From a virus: a stretch of DNA of 40,826 nt. A program made the position numbers and the translations under genes. The first letter of the stretch is position 1; every line of letters starts with the position of its first letter. The stretch covers positions 1 through 40,826 of IMG/VR virus record IMGVR_UViG_3300010397_000031. One strand, 5' to 3'. Under the pieces are notes generated by a model, which was given only the letters and a program-made list of their open reading frames with translations, had not been told where the DNA came from and ran no database searches. Shown piece by piece: positions 15,908 through 23,135 of this stretch.

Positions 15908-16677
15908 CGCCCACCACGCCTCAGCCGGTGCTCGATATGAGCCTCGCACCGAAGGAACAGCCGGCGGCACTCGCGCCCGTGGAGAACGAGACCGATTCGC
16001 TCATCCGCGCGGCGATGGACCCGAACATGGACATGGCGAAGCTCTCGGCGCTGATCGACATGCGCGAGCGCGTCATGAAGATTCAGGCGAAGGAAGCCTT
16101 CGATCGGGCGTTCACGAAGATGCAGGCCGAGATGCCCGTCATCGTGGAATACGCGAAGACGAACAACGGCACCTACGCGCCGCTGGAAGACATCATCGAA
16201 CAGGTCCGGCCGATCCTGACGAAACACGGCTTCGGGTTGTCGCATCGCACGGAATGGCCCGAGAAGAACGTGATCCGCGTCGTGGGCATCTTGACGCACG
16301 AGCAGGGCCATGAGCGCACCACGGAATTTGTGGCCGGCGCGGACACGTCTGGCAGCAAGAACGCCGTGCAGGCGCAAGGCTCGACCGTCCAATACGGACG
16401 CCGCTACACGACCAAAGACCTGCTGAACATCGTCACCCGCGGCGAAGACGACGACGCGAAGCGTTCTGGCCGCATTCCAGAGCCGGACGGCTACGGCGAC
16501 TGGCTGGCCGCGCTGTCCAATAAGGCCGATGAAGGGCTGCCCGCGCTGCAAGCCATGTGGACGACGGCGAAGAACGACCCGCAGATTCGCCCCTACATGG
16601 AGCACCTGACGAAGACCGAGCCCGACACCTGGAACGAGTTGAAGAAGAAGGCCGCGAAAGTCGTGGTGAAGAAGTGA
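15901..16677 (+). CDS. erf: ERF-family single-strand annealing recombinase
   Basis: The product is 258 residues from ATG 15901, which overlaps the previous stop. ERF proteins bind single-stranded DNA ends and pair them with homologous DNA; in P22 this circularises the injected genome. The signature GSTVQYGRRYTTKDLLNI (160-177) followed by GEDDDA is clear. Upstream, FTKMQAEMPVIVEYAKTNNG and TYAPLEDIIEQVRPILTKHG are also typical of the N-terminal domain. It is joined by TGATG to the exonuclease gene, forming a two-part recombination pair. Confidence 0.92.
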   Translation: MVAPTTPQPVLDMSLAPKEQPAALAPVENETDSLIRAAMDPNMDMAKLSALIDMRERVMKIQAKEAFDRAFTKMQAEMPVIVEYAKTNNGTYAPLEDIIEQVRPILTKHGFGLSHRTEWPEKNVIRVVGILTHEQGHERTTEFVAGADTSGSKNAVQAQGSTVQYGRRYTTKDLLNIVTRGEDDDAKRSGRIPEPDGYGDWLAALSNKADEGLPALQAMWTTAKNDPQIRPYMEHLTKTEPDTWNELKKKAAKVVVKK

Positions 16678-17348
16678 TGCGCTTTCGCGTATCGGAGCAT
16701 CCCCAGCGGTCCCACGAGTGGATCGCGCAACGACTCGGACGCCTGACTGGCTCACGAGCGGCAGACATGCTCTCGGCGGGCCGGTCTGGCGAGGAAAGCG
16801 CGGGGCGGCGCAACCTCCGCACGCAGCTTGTGCTGGAGCGGATCACGGGACGCCCGCCGGCGCCTGGATATGTGTCTGCGGCCATGCAGCAAGGCACCGA
16901 GCGCGAGGCTGAGGCCGTGGCGCTCTATGAGGCGACCACCGGCAACATCCTGTCGGCCGTGGGATTCTGCGCGGCCGTCGATATCCAGGCTGGATGTTCG
17001 CCCGATGGCGTCGTGGGGAATTTTGAGGGCATCGCGGAAATCAAGTCGCCGCTCCCGGCCACTCACCTCGAATACCTGCGATCAGGCATGGTGCCCAGCG
17101 CCTATCTCAAACAGGTCACGCACAACATGTGGATTACGGGCGCGCTGTGGTGCGACTGGCTGTCCTATAACCCTGACTTTCCGGACGCCCTGCAAATCAA
17201 GATCGTCCGCGTCATGCAGACCGAGCTTGCGATTGAGGACTACGCGAAAAAGGCCAAGGCGTTTCTCGCTGAAGTCGATCGCGATGTTGAGGTTCTGCGC
17301 ACGCTCTCCAATCTCCCCGCCACGCTCCAGCAGGCGGTGACCGCATGA
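16677..17348 (+). CDS. YqaJ-type (lambda-exonuclease-like) recombination nuclease
   Basis: The product is 223 residues from ATG 16677 (TGATG with ERF). The PD-(D/E)XK core is visible: GTEREAEA (about 73-80), GCSPDGVVG (106-114, Asp 110), AEIKSP (120-125, Glu 121 and Lys 123) and YLKQVTHNMWITG (143-155, Gln 146). These match YqaJ/lambda exonuclease enzymes, which resect double-stranded ends 5' to 3' to give strands for the annealing protein. Pairing with ERF directly upstream supports the role. Confidence 0.92.
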   Translation: MRFRVSEHPQRSHEWIAQRLGRLTGSRAADMLSAGRSGEESAGRRNLRTQLVLERITGRPPAPGYVSAAMQQGTEREAEAVALYEATTGNILSAVGFCAAVDIQAGCSPDGVVGNFEGIAEIKSPLPATHLEYLRSGMVPSAYLKQVTHNMWITGALWCDWLSYNPDFPDALQIKIVRVMQTELAIEDYAKKAKAFLAEVDRDVEVLRTLSNLPATLQQAVTA

Positions 17349-17563
17349 CGCGGCTCAAGTGCCGGTGTGGCCGTCGTGCGTCGATCGATCGCGACAAGTG
17401 CACCCGTTGCCGCACGAAGTTGAAGCAGCTCGGACGCCCGCCTATGCGGCGCGTCTTCGGCGGCACCTGGAGTCCGGTGCACGGCGATCTGCCCGCGCAT
17501 GTCATCGAGTCGATCATCCAGCGTGCCCATGCGATGCGTCGGCCGCTGTGGAGGCACGCATGA
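17345..17563 (+). CDS. Small zinc-ribbon protein (72 aa)
   Basis: ATG 17345 overlaps the exonuclease stop, and its own stop overlaps the next start. The start reads TRLKCRCGRRASIDRDKCTR then CRTK, giving C-x-C and C-x2-C pairs for one zinc. The second half (VFGGTWSPVHGDLPAHVIES) shows no known motif. It is basic and sits inside the recombination block, so nucleic-acid binding is plausible. Confidence 0.65.
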   Translation: MTRLKCRCGRRASIDRDKCTRCRTKLKQLGRPPMRRVFGGTWSPVHGDLPAHVIESIIQRAHAMRRPLWRHA

Positions 17564-17979
17564 GCGCGCCTATTCCGCGTTTCGTCGGGCGCACGGAGCG
17601 CGGCAAGGTGCGTCTGGCGTCTCCACGCGACTGCGAAACATGGGTCCGCTCACTCGGGGAAGGCGTGACTGTCGATGTCTCCGTGCGCGTCCACAAGAGC
17701 CAGCGGAGCCTCGATCAGAACGCCTACATCCATGCCGTGCCAGTGCCGATCATGGCCGAGCACTGGGGCTGCACGATCGAAGAAACCAAGCTGCTCCTTA
17801 TGGGGGAATGCTGGGGTTGGAACGACGTTCTAGGCCATCGGCTGCCCGTGAAGCCACACACGTCGTCGATGAACACCCAAGAAGCCTCGCACTTTATTGA
17901 GTGGTGCCAAGTGTGGGCGATGACGGAATTTCACGTCGAGATCCCGTTGCCGAACGAATGCGATTGGGAGGCTGCGTGA
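17560..17979 (+). CDS. NinB-like recombination protein
   Basis: The 139-residue product is close to lambda NinB (146), a single-strand-binding recombination mediator. Seen: VDVSVRVHKSQRSLDQNAYI (about 41-60) with the family SxDQN pattern, then EHWGCTIEETKLLLMGECWG, a PHTSSMNTQEASHFIEW segment corresponding to the S/T-T-x2-M/L part, and the closing EFHVEIPLPNE. Its place after ERF and the exonuclease fits. ATG 17560 overlaps the previous stop. Confidence 0.8.
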   Translation: MSAPIPRFVGRTERGKVRLASPRDCETWVRSLGEGVTVDVSVRVHKSQRSLDQNAYIHAVPVPIMAEHWGCTIEETKLLLMGECWGWNDVLGHRLPVKPHTSSMNTQEASHFIEWCQVWAMTEFHVEIPLPNECDWEAA

Positions 17980-18428
17980 TGGCGATTCAGCCGCTCACGA
18001 AGCCCGCGAAGGGTTCCGGCTTTCTGGAACGCAAAGCGCGTGCGCGCGAGATCGCTAACAGCGAGAAGCGCGAGAAGCAGATCGTCCGCAAGCGTGACAA
18101 GCATCGGTGCCGATGGCCGCGCTGCGAATACCGCACGCTGGAACCGCGGATCGAAGTCGCGCACCTGAACGATAAGGGCATGGGTGGCGACCACGGGGAG
18201 CGATCCACGGCGGATCAAATGATCTGCCTGTGCTTTCTCCACCACCAAGGCGAGAAGTCGCTCCATAGCGGCGACTTGGAGATCCGCCCACTGACGACCG
18301 AAGGTGCCAACGGCCCGTGCTTGTTCATCTCGTGGTTTGACGAGGGACAAAAGGCCGGGCTCAACCCGCGCGCACGAAGTATCGCGGAAACCGCCGTCGG
18401 CGTTCCTGAAATTCTTCCCAACGACTAA
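17979..18428 (+). CDS. HNH-type endonuclease (149 aa)
   Basis: ATG 17979 shares a base with the NinB TGA. The core is CRWPRCEYRTLEPRIEVAHL at about 44-63, then DKGMGGDHGERS and MICLCFLHHQGEKSLHSG, giving paired cysteines, a metal-binding His and a final HH in the beta-beta-alpha-metal layout. The basic N-terminus (RKARAREIANSEKREKQIVR) could contact DNA. Being coupled to recombination genes, it more likely processes junctions or cuts host DNA than acts as a homing enzyme. Confidence 0.75.
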   Translation: MAIQPLTKPAKGSGFLERKARAREIANSEKREKQIVRKRDKHRCRWPRCEYRTLEPRIEVAHLNDKGMGGDHGERSTADQMICLCFLHHQGEKSLHSGDLEIRPLTTEGANGPCLFISWFDEGQKAGLNPRARSIAETAVGVPEILPND

Positions 18429-18439
18429 GGAGCCTCCCC

Positions 18440-18727
18440 ATGACGACCTGTGAACTGAGGAAGAAAGCGGCGGAAGTGATCGAGACGCGCGGATGGCATC
18501 GCGGCAGTTACATCGGCCAAAACGGTGCTGTCTGCATGCTCGGAGCGCTGCACATTGCAGCTTTCGGCAATGCCGTTGGCTGCGATTTAACCAATTCACT
18601 TGAGGCCAGAATCGCATTCAACGAAGCGAAAGAGTCGATCGGGTTGAAATCAATTCCAAAGTGGAATGACCGCAAAGGACGCACGAAAAACCAAGTCATC
18701 GAACGTCTTTTGAAAGGCTGCGAGTAG
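18440..18727 (+). CDS. DUF6197-like hypothetical protein (95 aa)
   Basis: AAGGAG lies upstream of ATG 18440. The pattern LRKKAAEVIETRGWHRGSYI, then GAVCMLGALHIAAFG, resembles a small family common in phages and actinobacteria (initial helix, GW, a C-x2-GA core). The C-terminal half (FNEAKESIGLKSIPKWNDRK, VIERLLKGCE) is also usual for it. The role is unknown. Confidence 0.6.
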   Translation: MTTCELRKKAAEVIETRGWHRGSYIGQNGAVCMLGALHIAAFGNAVGCDLTNSLEARIAFNEAKESIGLKSIPKWNDRKGRTKNQVIERLLKGCE

Positions 18728-18730
18728 CCC

Positions 18731-18889
18731 ATGACGACCTTAGAAACCTCCTACACCCGTCGTGAGCCGATCGAGGAACAGCAGATCGAGGCGTATGTGA
18801 GCAACGCTCGGATCTGGAAACTGGCGGGGAAGTGCCTGCTGGCGCTCGTGTGCCTGGGCGCGGCGCTGCTGCTGTGGGGCTGGCGATGA
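18731..18889 (+). CDS. Small single-pass membrane protein (52 aa)
   Basis: ATG 18731 lies four bases after the previous stop. Residues 1-33 are polar (TTLETSYTRREPIEEQQIE). Residues about 34-52 are a hydrophobic helix, CLLALVCLGAALLLWGWR, ending at the stop. It overlaps the next gene start (ATGA). It could be an inner-membrane early protein, for example for host takeover or superinfection exclusion, but no family is recognised. Confidence 0.6.
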   Translation: MTTLETSYTRREPIEEQQIEAYVSNARIWKLAGKCLLALVCLGAALLLWGWR

Positions 18890-19197
18890 GGGCTCAGGTC
18901 ACGTTCTGCGATATCTGCGGCAGCCGCGAGGACGTGTGCGCGCGGGTGTCGATGCAGGCACCGAAATCAGAACAGCACGAGTCCTCGATGAGCATGAGTC
19001 TGCTGTTTGCCTTCGGTCAGTCGAAAGCGCAGTCCCATGACATTGACATGTGCCGCGCGTGCGCGACCGGGATGATCGACATCGTGGAGCGTGCCGCATT
19101 CGAGCGCAAGCGCAATGAAACGAAGGCTGAACGTGCGGCATCTGCGCAGAGCGTCCTTCACACTTCCGATGCGCTGAAAGGTTACTTCAGCAAATGA
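18886..19197 (+). CDS. Hypothetical protein with two CxxC pairs (103 aa)
   Basis: The start at 18886 overlaps the previous stop. CDICGS (residues 8-13) and CRACATGM (about 60-67) give four cysteines for a rubredoxin-like zinc knuckle. The C-terminal part is a charged helix (AAFERKRNETKAERAASAQS). No family is recognised. Confidence 0.6.
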   Translation: MRAQVTFCDICGSREDVCARVSMQAPKSEQHESSMSMSLLFAFGQSKAQSHDIDMCRACATGMIDIVERAAFERKRNETKAERAASAQSVLHTSDALKGYFSK

Positions 19198-19424
19198 CGT
19201 GGCTCTCTCGTCTCCTGACAGCTTGGCGTGATCGGCACGATCCCTACGCCGTGATGCAGACACCACCAGACATGTCATCGATGCGCTACGACTTTGCGAA
19301 GGCGGCGAAGGCGCGACGGCTGGCGGAATCGCGTGAGATACAGCGGCGCAAGCTCGAAGCGCGCGTGTCACAACCCAAGTCCTCGCCCCGTGTCGTGCCG
19401 CTGCGAAAGAGCGGGAGCCGATGA
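19194..19424 (+). CDS. Hypothetical small basic protein (76 aa)
   Basis: The ATG overlaps the previous stop and the frame ends four bases into the next start region. The product is very basic (RYDFAKAAKARRLAESREIQ, RRKLEARVSQPK), suggesting nucleic-acid contact or a disordered tail. Unknown function. Confidence 0.55.
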   Translation: MTWLSRLLTAWRDRHDPYAVMQTPPDMSSMRYDFAKAAKARRLAESREIQRRKLEARVSQPKSSPRVVPLRKSGSR

Positions 19425-19573
19425 TCGGATACCTCGCCACCGTCGTCGTCGCGATGTGCGCCTATCGGTTGCGTCACGACCCGAGCGCGTTCCCATGGGC
19501 CATGTTCATGCTCGGGGCCAATCTGGCGCTGGATGCCGTCCTCACCTTGCAGAAGTGGGCCGGCGATGAGTAG
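19421..19573 (+). CDS. Small membrane protein (50 aa)
   Basis: ATG 19421 overlaps the previous TGA. Two hydrophobic stretches are visible, IGYLATVVVAMCAYRL and FPWAMFMLGANLALDAVLTL, with a short polar loop between. The gene overlaps the next one by eight bases. It resembles small two-helix phage membrane proteins; a holin role cannot be excluded but it is far from the lysis genes. Confidence 0.55.
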   Translation: MIGYLATVVVAMCAYRLRHDPSAFPWAMFMLGANLALDAVLTLQKWAGDE

Positions 19574-19955
19574 TCAGCCATCGTTGCCAGAGCTGGGCGC
19601 GCGTCCGCACACGGTAGCTGAGACCAGCTTGCAAGCCTTTGAAGAGGTAAAGAAGCGGCTCCCACTAGAGGACTTGAAGATGGTCGCGCACGTGGACGAC
19701 TACTGCCGCTACACCGGCTACGCGAACGTGACGGGATGGGAATTGGCGTCCTACCTCGGGCGTGACAAGACGCATGTGCGGCCCGCGTTGACCCGCGCGA
19801 AGAACGCCCGGTGGCTCACCAAAGCCACGCCACGCGCCAGTCGAATGGCCGGGGAAGGACGGTGTGCCCCCTACCGACTGGCGGTGCCACGAGCGGCGGT
19901 GGAGCGGGCGATTCGGGAGATTGAACAGGCGCGGAAAGTAGGGGCGAAAGCCTAA
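19566..19955 (+). CDS. Probable winged-helix DNA-binding protein (129 aa)
   Basis: ATG 19566 lies inside the end of the previous gene. Residues about 35-95 (LKMVAHVDDYCRYTGYANVT, GWELASYLGRDKTHVRPALT, RAKNARWLTKAT) have the spacing of a winged helix: helix, turn, recognition helix, then a wing. It may be a replication initiator part or a regulator, since a gap with hairpins follows it. Function is inferred. Confidence 0.55.
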   Translation: MSSQPSLPELGARPHTVAETSLQAFEEVKKRLPLEDLKMVAHVDDYCRYTGYANVTGWELASYLGRDKTHVRPALTRAKNARWLTKATPRASRMAGEGRCAPYRLAVPRAAVERAIREIEQARKVGAKA

Positions 19956-20299
19956 TCGCGCGTTCGGTCGTTTCAGCCGTTGTTTTGTGCGTGTTTGTGC
20001 TTGCAGATGGAGGGCGAAAGTGCGAGAGTGGCAGCGACGTTATTCAGTGACTAGCTGAATAACGCCCCTGTCCCGGCTGTTAGGAGCCGAAACCGAGTTC
20101 GCTGCCGACGAAGGATCGTAGCGCAGCGTTCCCATTTCGCCAAACACAGCCGTATCAGGATCGCGCTCACCCAGCGGCGCGTGACTAAGCAGGCGGGCAT
20201 ATCCGCGCACGCGAGTTTTGCGTGCGGCGAGACACGAGGACCACGACCGTGACGGGCGCGCGAGTTTCGCGTCAACCGTGAACGTGGCGCGACATTCGG
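19956..20299. other. Largest early non-coding gap, with two hairpins
   Basis: These 344 bases hold no convincing gene on the + strand. A frame on the - strand (20040-20336, 98 codons) cannot be fully excluded. Two perfect inverted repeats are seen, 20038-20064 and 20206-20226. The gap lies between a winged-helix gene and replication genes, so it is a candidate origin or control region. Confidence 0.5.
20038..20064. repeat. Perfect hairpin, 10-bp arms
   Basis: CGTTATTCAG and its exact reverse complement CTGAATAACG are separated by seven bases. There is no T run after it, so it is not a standard terminator. It could be an operator or replication element. Confidence 0.7.
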
Positions 20300-20548
20300 G
20301 TGAGCGATATACCCGAAGACCCGCACGACGCGGCAACCACCGGGCAACGTCCTACCGGCGACGACCCGGCCGCAGTTGAGAGACGCCGCGAGGCGAAAAA
20401 TGGTTGCCCCTGCTATTTCGATGCGCCGCGAGCGCCGAGACGAGCAGGTCGATTGGGATCGACGGCATGCGCGTGCGGGTTAGACGGCGCTGAGCCTTCT
20501 CTCAGTGGGATAGGCCGGGGTGTGCGATACGAGGATGAGCGATGGTGA
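20300..20548 (+). CDS. Uncertain small protein (82 aa)
   Basis: A GTG start at 20300 with no clear ribosome site opens a frame that overlaps the next gene by seven bases. The product is charged and disordered at first (SDIPEDPHDAATTGQRPTGD) with CPC and CAC pairs later. The overlap fits the operon style, but the lack of a ribosome site makes it doubtful. Confidence 0.35.
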   Translation: MSDIPEDPHDAATTGQRPTGDDPAAVERRREAKNGCPCYFDAPRAPRRAGRLGSTACACGLDGAEPSLSGIGRGVRYEDERW

Positions 20549-21219
20549 TACCGCAGAGATTGCTTGAGCAAATGACGCCCGACGAGCGCGCCGATTTTGA
20601 CGCCACGCTCGATGGTTGGCGCAATTCGATTACCGGCGTGTGCCCGAAATGCAGCGAGCCGTTGACCGTGCGCGTGAAGCTCACGGGTTCTTTTATTCAG
20701 CGCGACACGCAAGAGCGGACGCCGCCGAAAGCTCAACAGTCAGCGCGTCCGCAAAGCCAGATCGACGCCGACGAGCGGTTCATCGAGGACGCGCGGGCGT
20801 CAGGCATGTTGGCCGCATTCGAGGAATGCGTGCAGCAATTGAACGAGCGGCAGCGTCCGTCCAATACCGGCGAGTTCTTGCTGACCGTGCTCCGCACTTA
20901 CGGAGAAAAGGTGGTCCCTCGGGCCGTGTTGGAACGCTACAAATCCGAGTTCGGAGGACGGATTGATTTCTGGAGCGCGCAAGGCGTGATCGTCGTGCTC
21001 TCCGATCGCATTGTGCGGGCGTTCGTGCCGCACCACCTGATCTTTGGGGCGGCGATTCGGGACGCGCGCGGGAAGGCACGCGGAACGCTCGGCACGGACG
21101 AACAGCGATTCGATCTATGGGTGCGAGGCAAGCACGGCTATGTGCCTGCTGACGCCAAGATTTTCGCCGACGCGATGGCCCAACGCACGCGCGGTGACTT
21201 TGCAAAGGTTGTCCAGTAG
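20542..21219 (+). CDS. Hypothetical protein with zinc knuckle (225 aa)
   Basis: The product begins VIPQRLLEQMTPDERADFDA and has a CPKC pair at about 34-37 (ITGVCPKCSEPLTVRVKL). A helical middle (MLAAFEECVQQLNERQRPSN) is followed by a beta-rich C-terminal half (GRIDFWSAQGVIVVLSDRIV, LIFGAAIRDARGKARG). It lies directly before the DnaT/O-like gene, so a replication role is possible. No family is recognised. Confidence 0.65.
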   Translation: MVIPQRLLEQMTPDERADFDATLDGWRNSITGVCPKCSEPLTVRVKLTGSFIQRDTQERTPPKAQQSARPQSQIDADERFIEDARASGMLAAFEECVQQLNERQRPSNTGEFLLTVLRTYGEKVVPRAVLERYKSEFGGRIDFWSAQGVIVVLSDRIVRAFVPHHLIFGAAIRDARGKARGTLGTDEQRFDLWVRGKHGYVPADAKIFADAMAQRTRGDFAKVVQ

Positions 21220-21236
21220 CGGAAAGGTCGGTCGGG

Positions 21237-21602
21237 ATGGACGCACAGGCTCCCCAGCCCACGCAAGACGAGATGTTCAATCTGTTTTGGCGCGCGTATC
21301 CGAAGCGCACGAATAAGGGTGACGCGAGGAAAGCATGGGAGAAATTGAGGCCAGACGCGGAGTTAGTGCAAGCGATCCTGATCGCCATTGCGTGGCAGCG
21401 ACAGACGCCACAGTGGGCCAAGGACGACGGGCAATACATCCCGTATCCCGGTTCGTGGATTCGCGGGGAACGCTGGCTCGACGAGCCGGTGGACACGGCT
21501 CCGCCGAAGTCCGAACACTGGCGGGACGAATGCTCGAGACTCCACGGCGGGACGTGCGAACACTCGTCATGGCACGCGGTGAAGAAGAGCCAGGCGTCGT
21601 GA
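21237..21602 (+). CDS. Replication protein, DnaT / phage O C-terminal-like
   Basis: The 121-residue product carries the pattern FNLFWRAYPKRTNKGDARKA then WEKL (about 14-36), AILIAIAWQRQTPQWAKDDG, and YIPYPGSWIRGERWLDEP (about 68-85). This FW-AYP-K ... W ... P-P-x-W-ER-W-D layout is common at the C-terminus of phage replication and helicase-loader proteins. It probably recruits the host helicase to the phage origin. A purine-rich site precedes ATG 21237. Confidence 0.65.
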   Translation: MDAQAPQPTQDEMFNLFWRAYPKRTNKGDARKAWEKLRPDAELVQAILIAIAWQRQTPQWAKDDGQYIPYPGSWIRGERWLDEPVDTAPPKSEHWRDECSRLHGGTCEHSSWHAVKKSQAS

Positions 21603-21808
21603 GAGGCCAAGGGAACGGATTGCTCGTGCTCGGTATGCTGCATGAGGCCGTGGCGCACTTCGGATCGATCACGCCGGAGAACAGGGACCGCGTAACCCGA
21701 TGGGTGCAAAAGCGCGTGAAGCAGTTGACGAGCACGCCCGGTGAGGTGAAGCCGTTTCAGGCGCGCGGGTTCGATGCGAAGTCGGCCGCGGCTGGAGACG
21801 GCGAATGA
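21599..21808 (+). CDS. Hypothetical small protein (69 aa)
   Basis: GTG 21599 overlaps the previous TGA (GTGA), matching the operon style; an ATG at 21569 in the same frame is the alternative and would add ten residues. The product (LLVLGMLHEAVAHFGSITPE, RDRVTRWVQKRVKQLTSTPG) is helical and basic. Its own stop overlaps the next start. No family is recognised. Confidence 0.55.
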   Translation: MRGQGNGLLVLGMLHEAVAHFGSITPENRDRVTRWVQKRVKQLTSTPGEVKPFQARGFDAKSAAAGDGE

Positions 21809-22317
21809 GCTATCCAGGCTTCGATGAGAAATGGCTCCGCGAGCATGCCGGCGGCATGAAGTCGGCTACGCCATCTCAGATCCGCCGTGCCATGCGCGAT
21901 TCAGCAGCGGCGTTGGTGCGTGAAGGCGCAGCGCCGAAGCGTCAGAAGTTCAACGCGCAGCCGACCGTGACGCGAGGCCGAAAGTTCGCGAGCAAGAAAG
22001 AGGCCCAGCGGTATCACGAGCTGCTGTTGCGGTTAAAGGCGGGCGAGATTCGGCGGTTGGAGTGCCAGCCGGTCTACGTGATGCACACCGAGAACGAGAG
22101 CGGGGAGTGGATCGCGTGCGGGAAGTTCACGCCGGACTTCCGATATCTGGAGCGCGTCGAGCCAGATTACGACAAGGCCGCGAACGTCGTGACATCGGCC
22201 GGCTATCGCGAAGTGATCGAGGACGTGAAGGGTGGACGTGCCACGAGCACAACCGCGTATCGGCTTCGCAAGCGTCACGTCGAGGCTGAATACGGGATTC
22301 AGATCATCGAAGTCTGA
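21805..22317 (+). CDS. DUF1064 PD-(D/E)XK nuclease-like protein
   Basis: The product is 170 residues. The DUF1064 signature is clear: GRKFASKKEAQRYHELLLRL (about 58-77), KAGEIRRLECQPVY, then KFTPDFRYLE (about 108-117) and REVIEDVKGG (about 135-144), ending in GIQIIEV. The conserved Glu, Asp (PDF) and E-x-x-K form a restriction-endonuclease-type active site. Such phage proteins often stand where RusA-type resolvases sit, so Holliday-junction or branch processing is likely. ATG overlaps the previous stop. Confidence 0.85.
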   Translation: MSYPGFDEKWLREHAGGMKSATPSQIRRAMRDSAAALVREGAAPKRQKFNAQPTVTRGRKFASKKEAQRYHELLLRLKAGEIRRLECQPVYVMHTENESGEWIACGKFTPDFRYLERVEPDYDKAANVVTSAGYREVIEDVKGGRATSTTAYRLRKRHVEAEYGIQIIEV

Positions 22318-22359
22318 CCCCGTGGCGCTCCGTGGGACTGGTGGAGGCCGTGCCGACAC

Positions 22360-22388
22360 TTGACAATCATATGATTGTGTGTTAGTAT
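22360..22388 (+). promoter_or_regulatory. Second early promoter
   Basis: TTGACA (22360-22365), 17 bases, TAGTAT (22383-22388, 4 of 6 to TATAAT). The next gene starts 18 bases after the -10 box with GGAGG in front. An AT-rich stretch in otherwise GC-rich DNA supports it. Confidence 0.65.
22363..22378. promoter_or_regulatory. Perfect 16-bp palindromic operator candidate
   Basis: ACAATCATATGATTGT reads the same on both strands. It overlaps the last bases of the -35 box and most of the spacer, the classic place for a repressor dimer to block RNA polymerase. Confidence 0.6.
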
Positions 22389-22405
22389 GTTCTCGGAGGT
22401 TAGAT

Positions 22406-22696
22406 ATGGCTGCTGCTGTTTTGTCGGCTCCTGGTGCGAAGTTTGGCCCGTGCAAGTCCGGGTGTTCTCATCGTGATTGCCTGACAACTCGTCGCATGTC
22501 AGAGGAGGTGTGCCGGTTCTGCGACGAAAGGATCGGATATGGCGTGCGGTTCTTTACAGACCCGCAGAACACGAGAGACGTGCGAGGCGACTCTGCGTTT
22601 AGCGGCCCGATGCTGGTTCACGCGCATTGCCTTGAGGATTACTACGACAAGGAGACCGGCGGCAATTGCTCTCCAGAAGTCGAAGGAGGGCTGTGA
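22406..22696 (+). CDS. Cysteine/histidine-rich early protein (96 aa)
   Basis: ATG 22406 follows GGAGGTTAGAT, which decides the start. The product has AAAVLSAPGAKFGPCKSGCS, then HRDC, CRFCDERIGYGVRFF and a late HAHCLEDYY, enough ligands for two zinc sites. This layout recurs in phage early regions by my recollection. It is the first gene behind the second promoter. Function unknown. Confidence 0.65.
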   Translation: MAAAVLSAPGAKFGPCKSGCSHRDCLTTRRMSEEVCRFCDERIGYGVRFFTDPQNTRDVRGDSAFSGPMLVHAHCLEDYYDKETGGNCSPEVEGGL

Positions 22697-22866
22697 AGCG
22701 CGGCTACTCGAAAGACTTCACGCCGCGCACGGACACCTACGGACGCTACCTGCTGGACAAGATTCCGGCGACGCTCTGGCGCGACGTGAAGGCGAAGGCG
22801 AAGCGCGACGGTGTGAGCGTTCGGGCGGTGATTCTCAAGGCGCTGACAGATTGGGTCCAGAAGTAG
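22693..22866 (+). CDS. Ribbon-helix-helix (Arc/CopG-like) protein (57 aa)
   Basis: GTG 22693 overlaps the previous TGA (GTGA). The product starts KRGYSKDFTPRTDTYGRYLL. DKIPATLWRDVKAKAKRDG is followed by VSVRAVILKALTDWVQK: a strand, then helix A, a turn at DG, and helix B, as in Arc and CopG repressors. Such dimers bind palindromes. The perfect palindrome 315 bases upstream is an obvious possible target, so autoregulation is inferred. Confidence 0.6.
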   Translation: MKRGYSKDFTPRTDTYGRYLLDKIPATLWRDVKAKAKRDGVSVRAVILKALTDWVQK

Positions 22867-23135
22867 CCACGGGTGGAGACGGACGACACGGAGAGATTCG
22901 AGCACGGCCAGTTCTGGGAGGCGCGCGGCGGCGTGGAAGGACACGGCGAGCTTCGACGATGACCAGTGGCATCTAGTCCCGCGCGAGCGTTAATTAGCTC
23001 TGTAGTGAGAATCGAAGCCGGACAACCTGAAAAGGCCCGCATCAACGACTGGAGCCGGTATCAAGCCCGGCCCGCGCGTTTCCCAGATTCAGTTGTGAGT
23101 TCCCCCCAAGGGGGCAGAAGGAGCAGGGCAGGCCA
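22867..23135. other. Gap with only degenerate frames
   Basis: A GTG frame at 22873-22962 (29 codons) and a longer frame from 22966 lack ribosome sites and look like remnants. A short CCCCC-AA-GGGGG element sits near 23105, without a T run. Probably the trace of a lost gene. Confidence 0.45.

Noticed and set aside
20040-20336. A 98-codon leftward gene in the early gap
   Set aside because: It would oppose all early genes, shows no ribosome site or family pattern, and its end lies in the hairpin; left as an open possibility only.
22870-23135. One or two extra early genes in the gap
   Set aside because: Frames at 22873-22962 and from 22966 lack ribosome sites, are short and overlap badly; they look like remnants.
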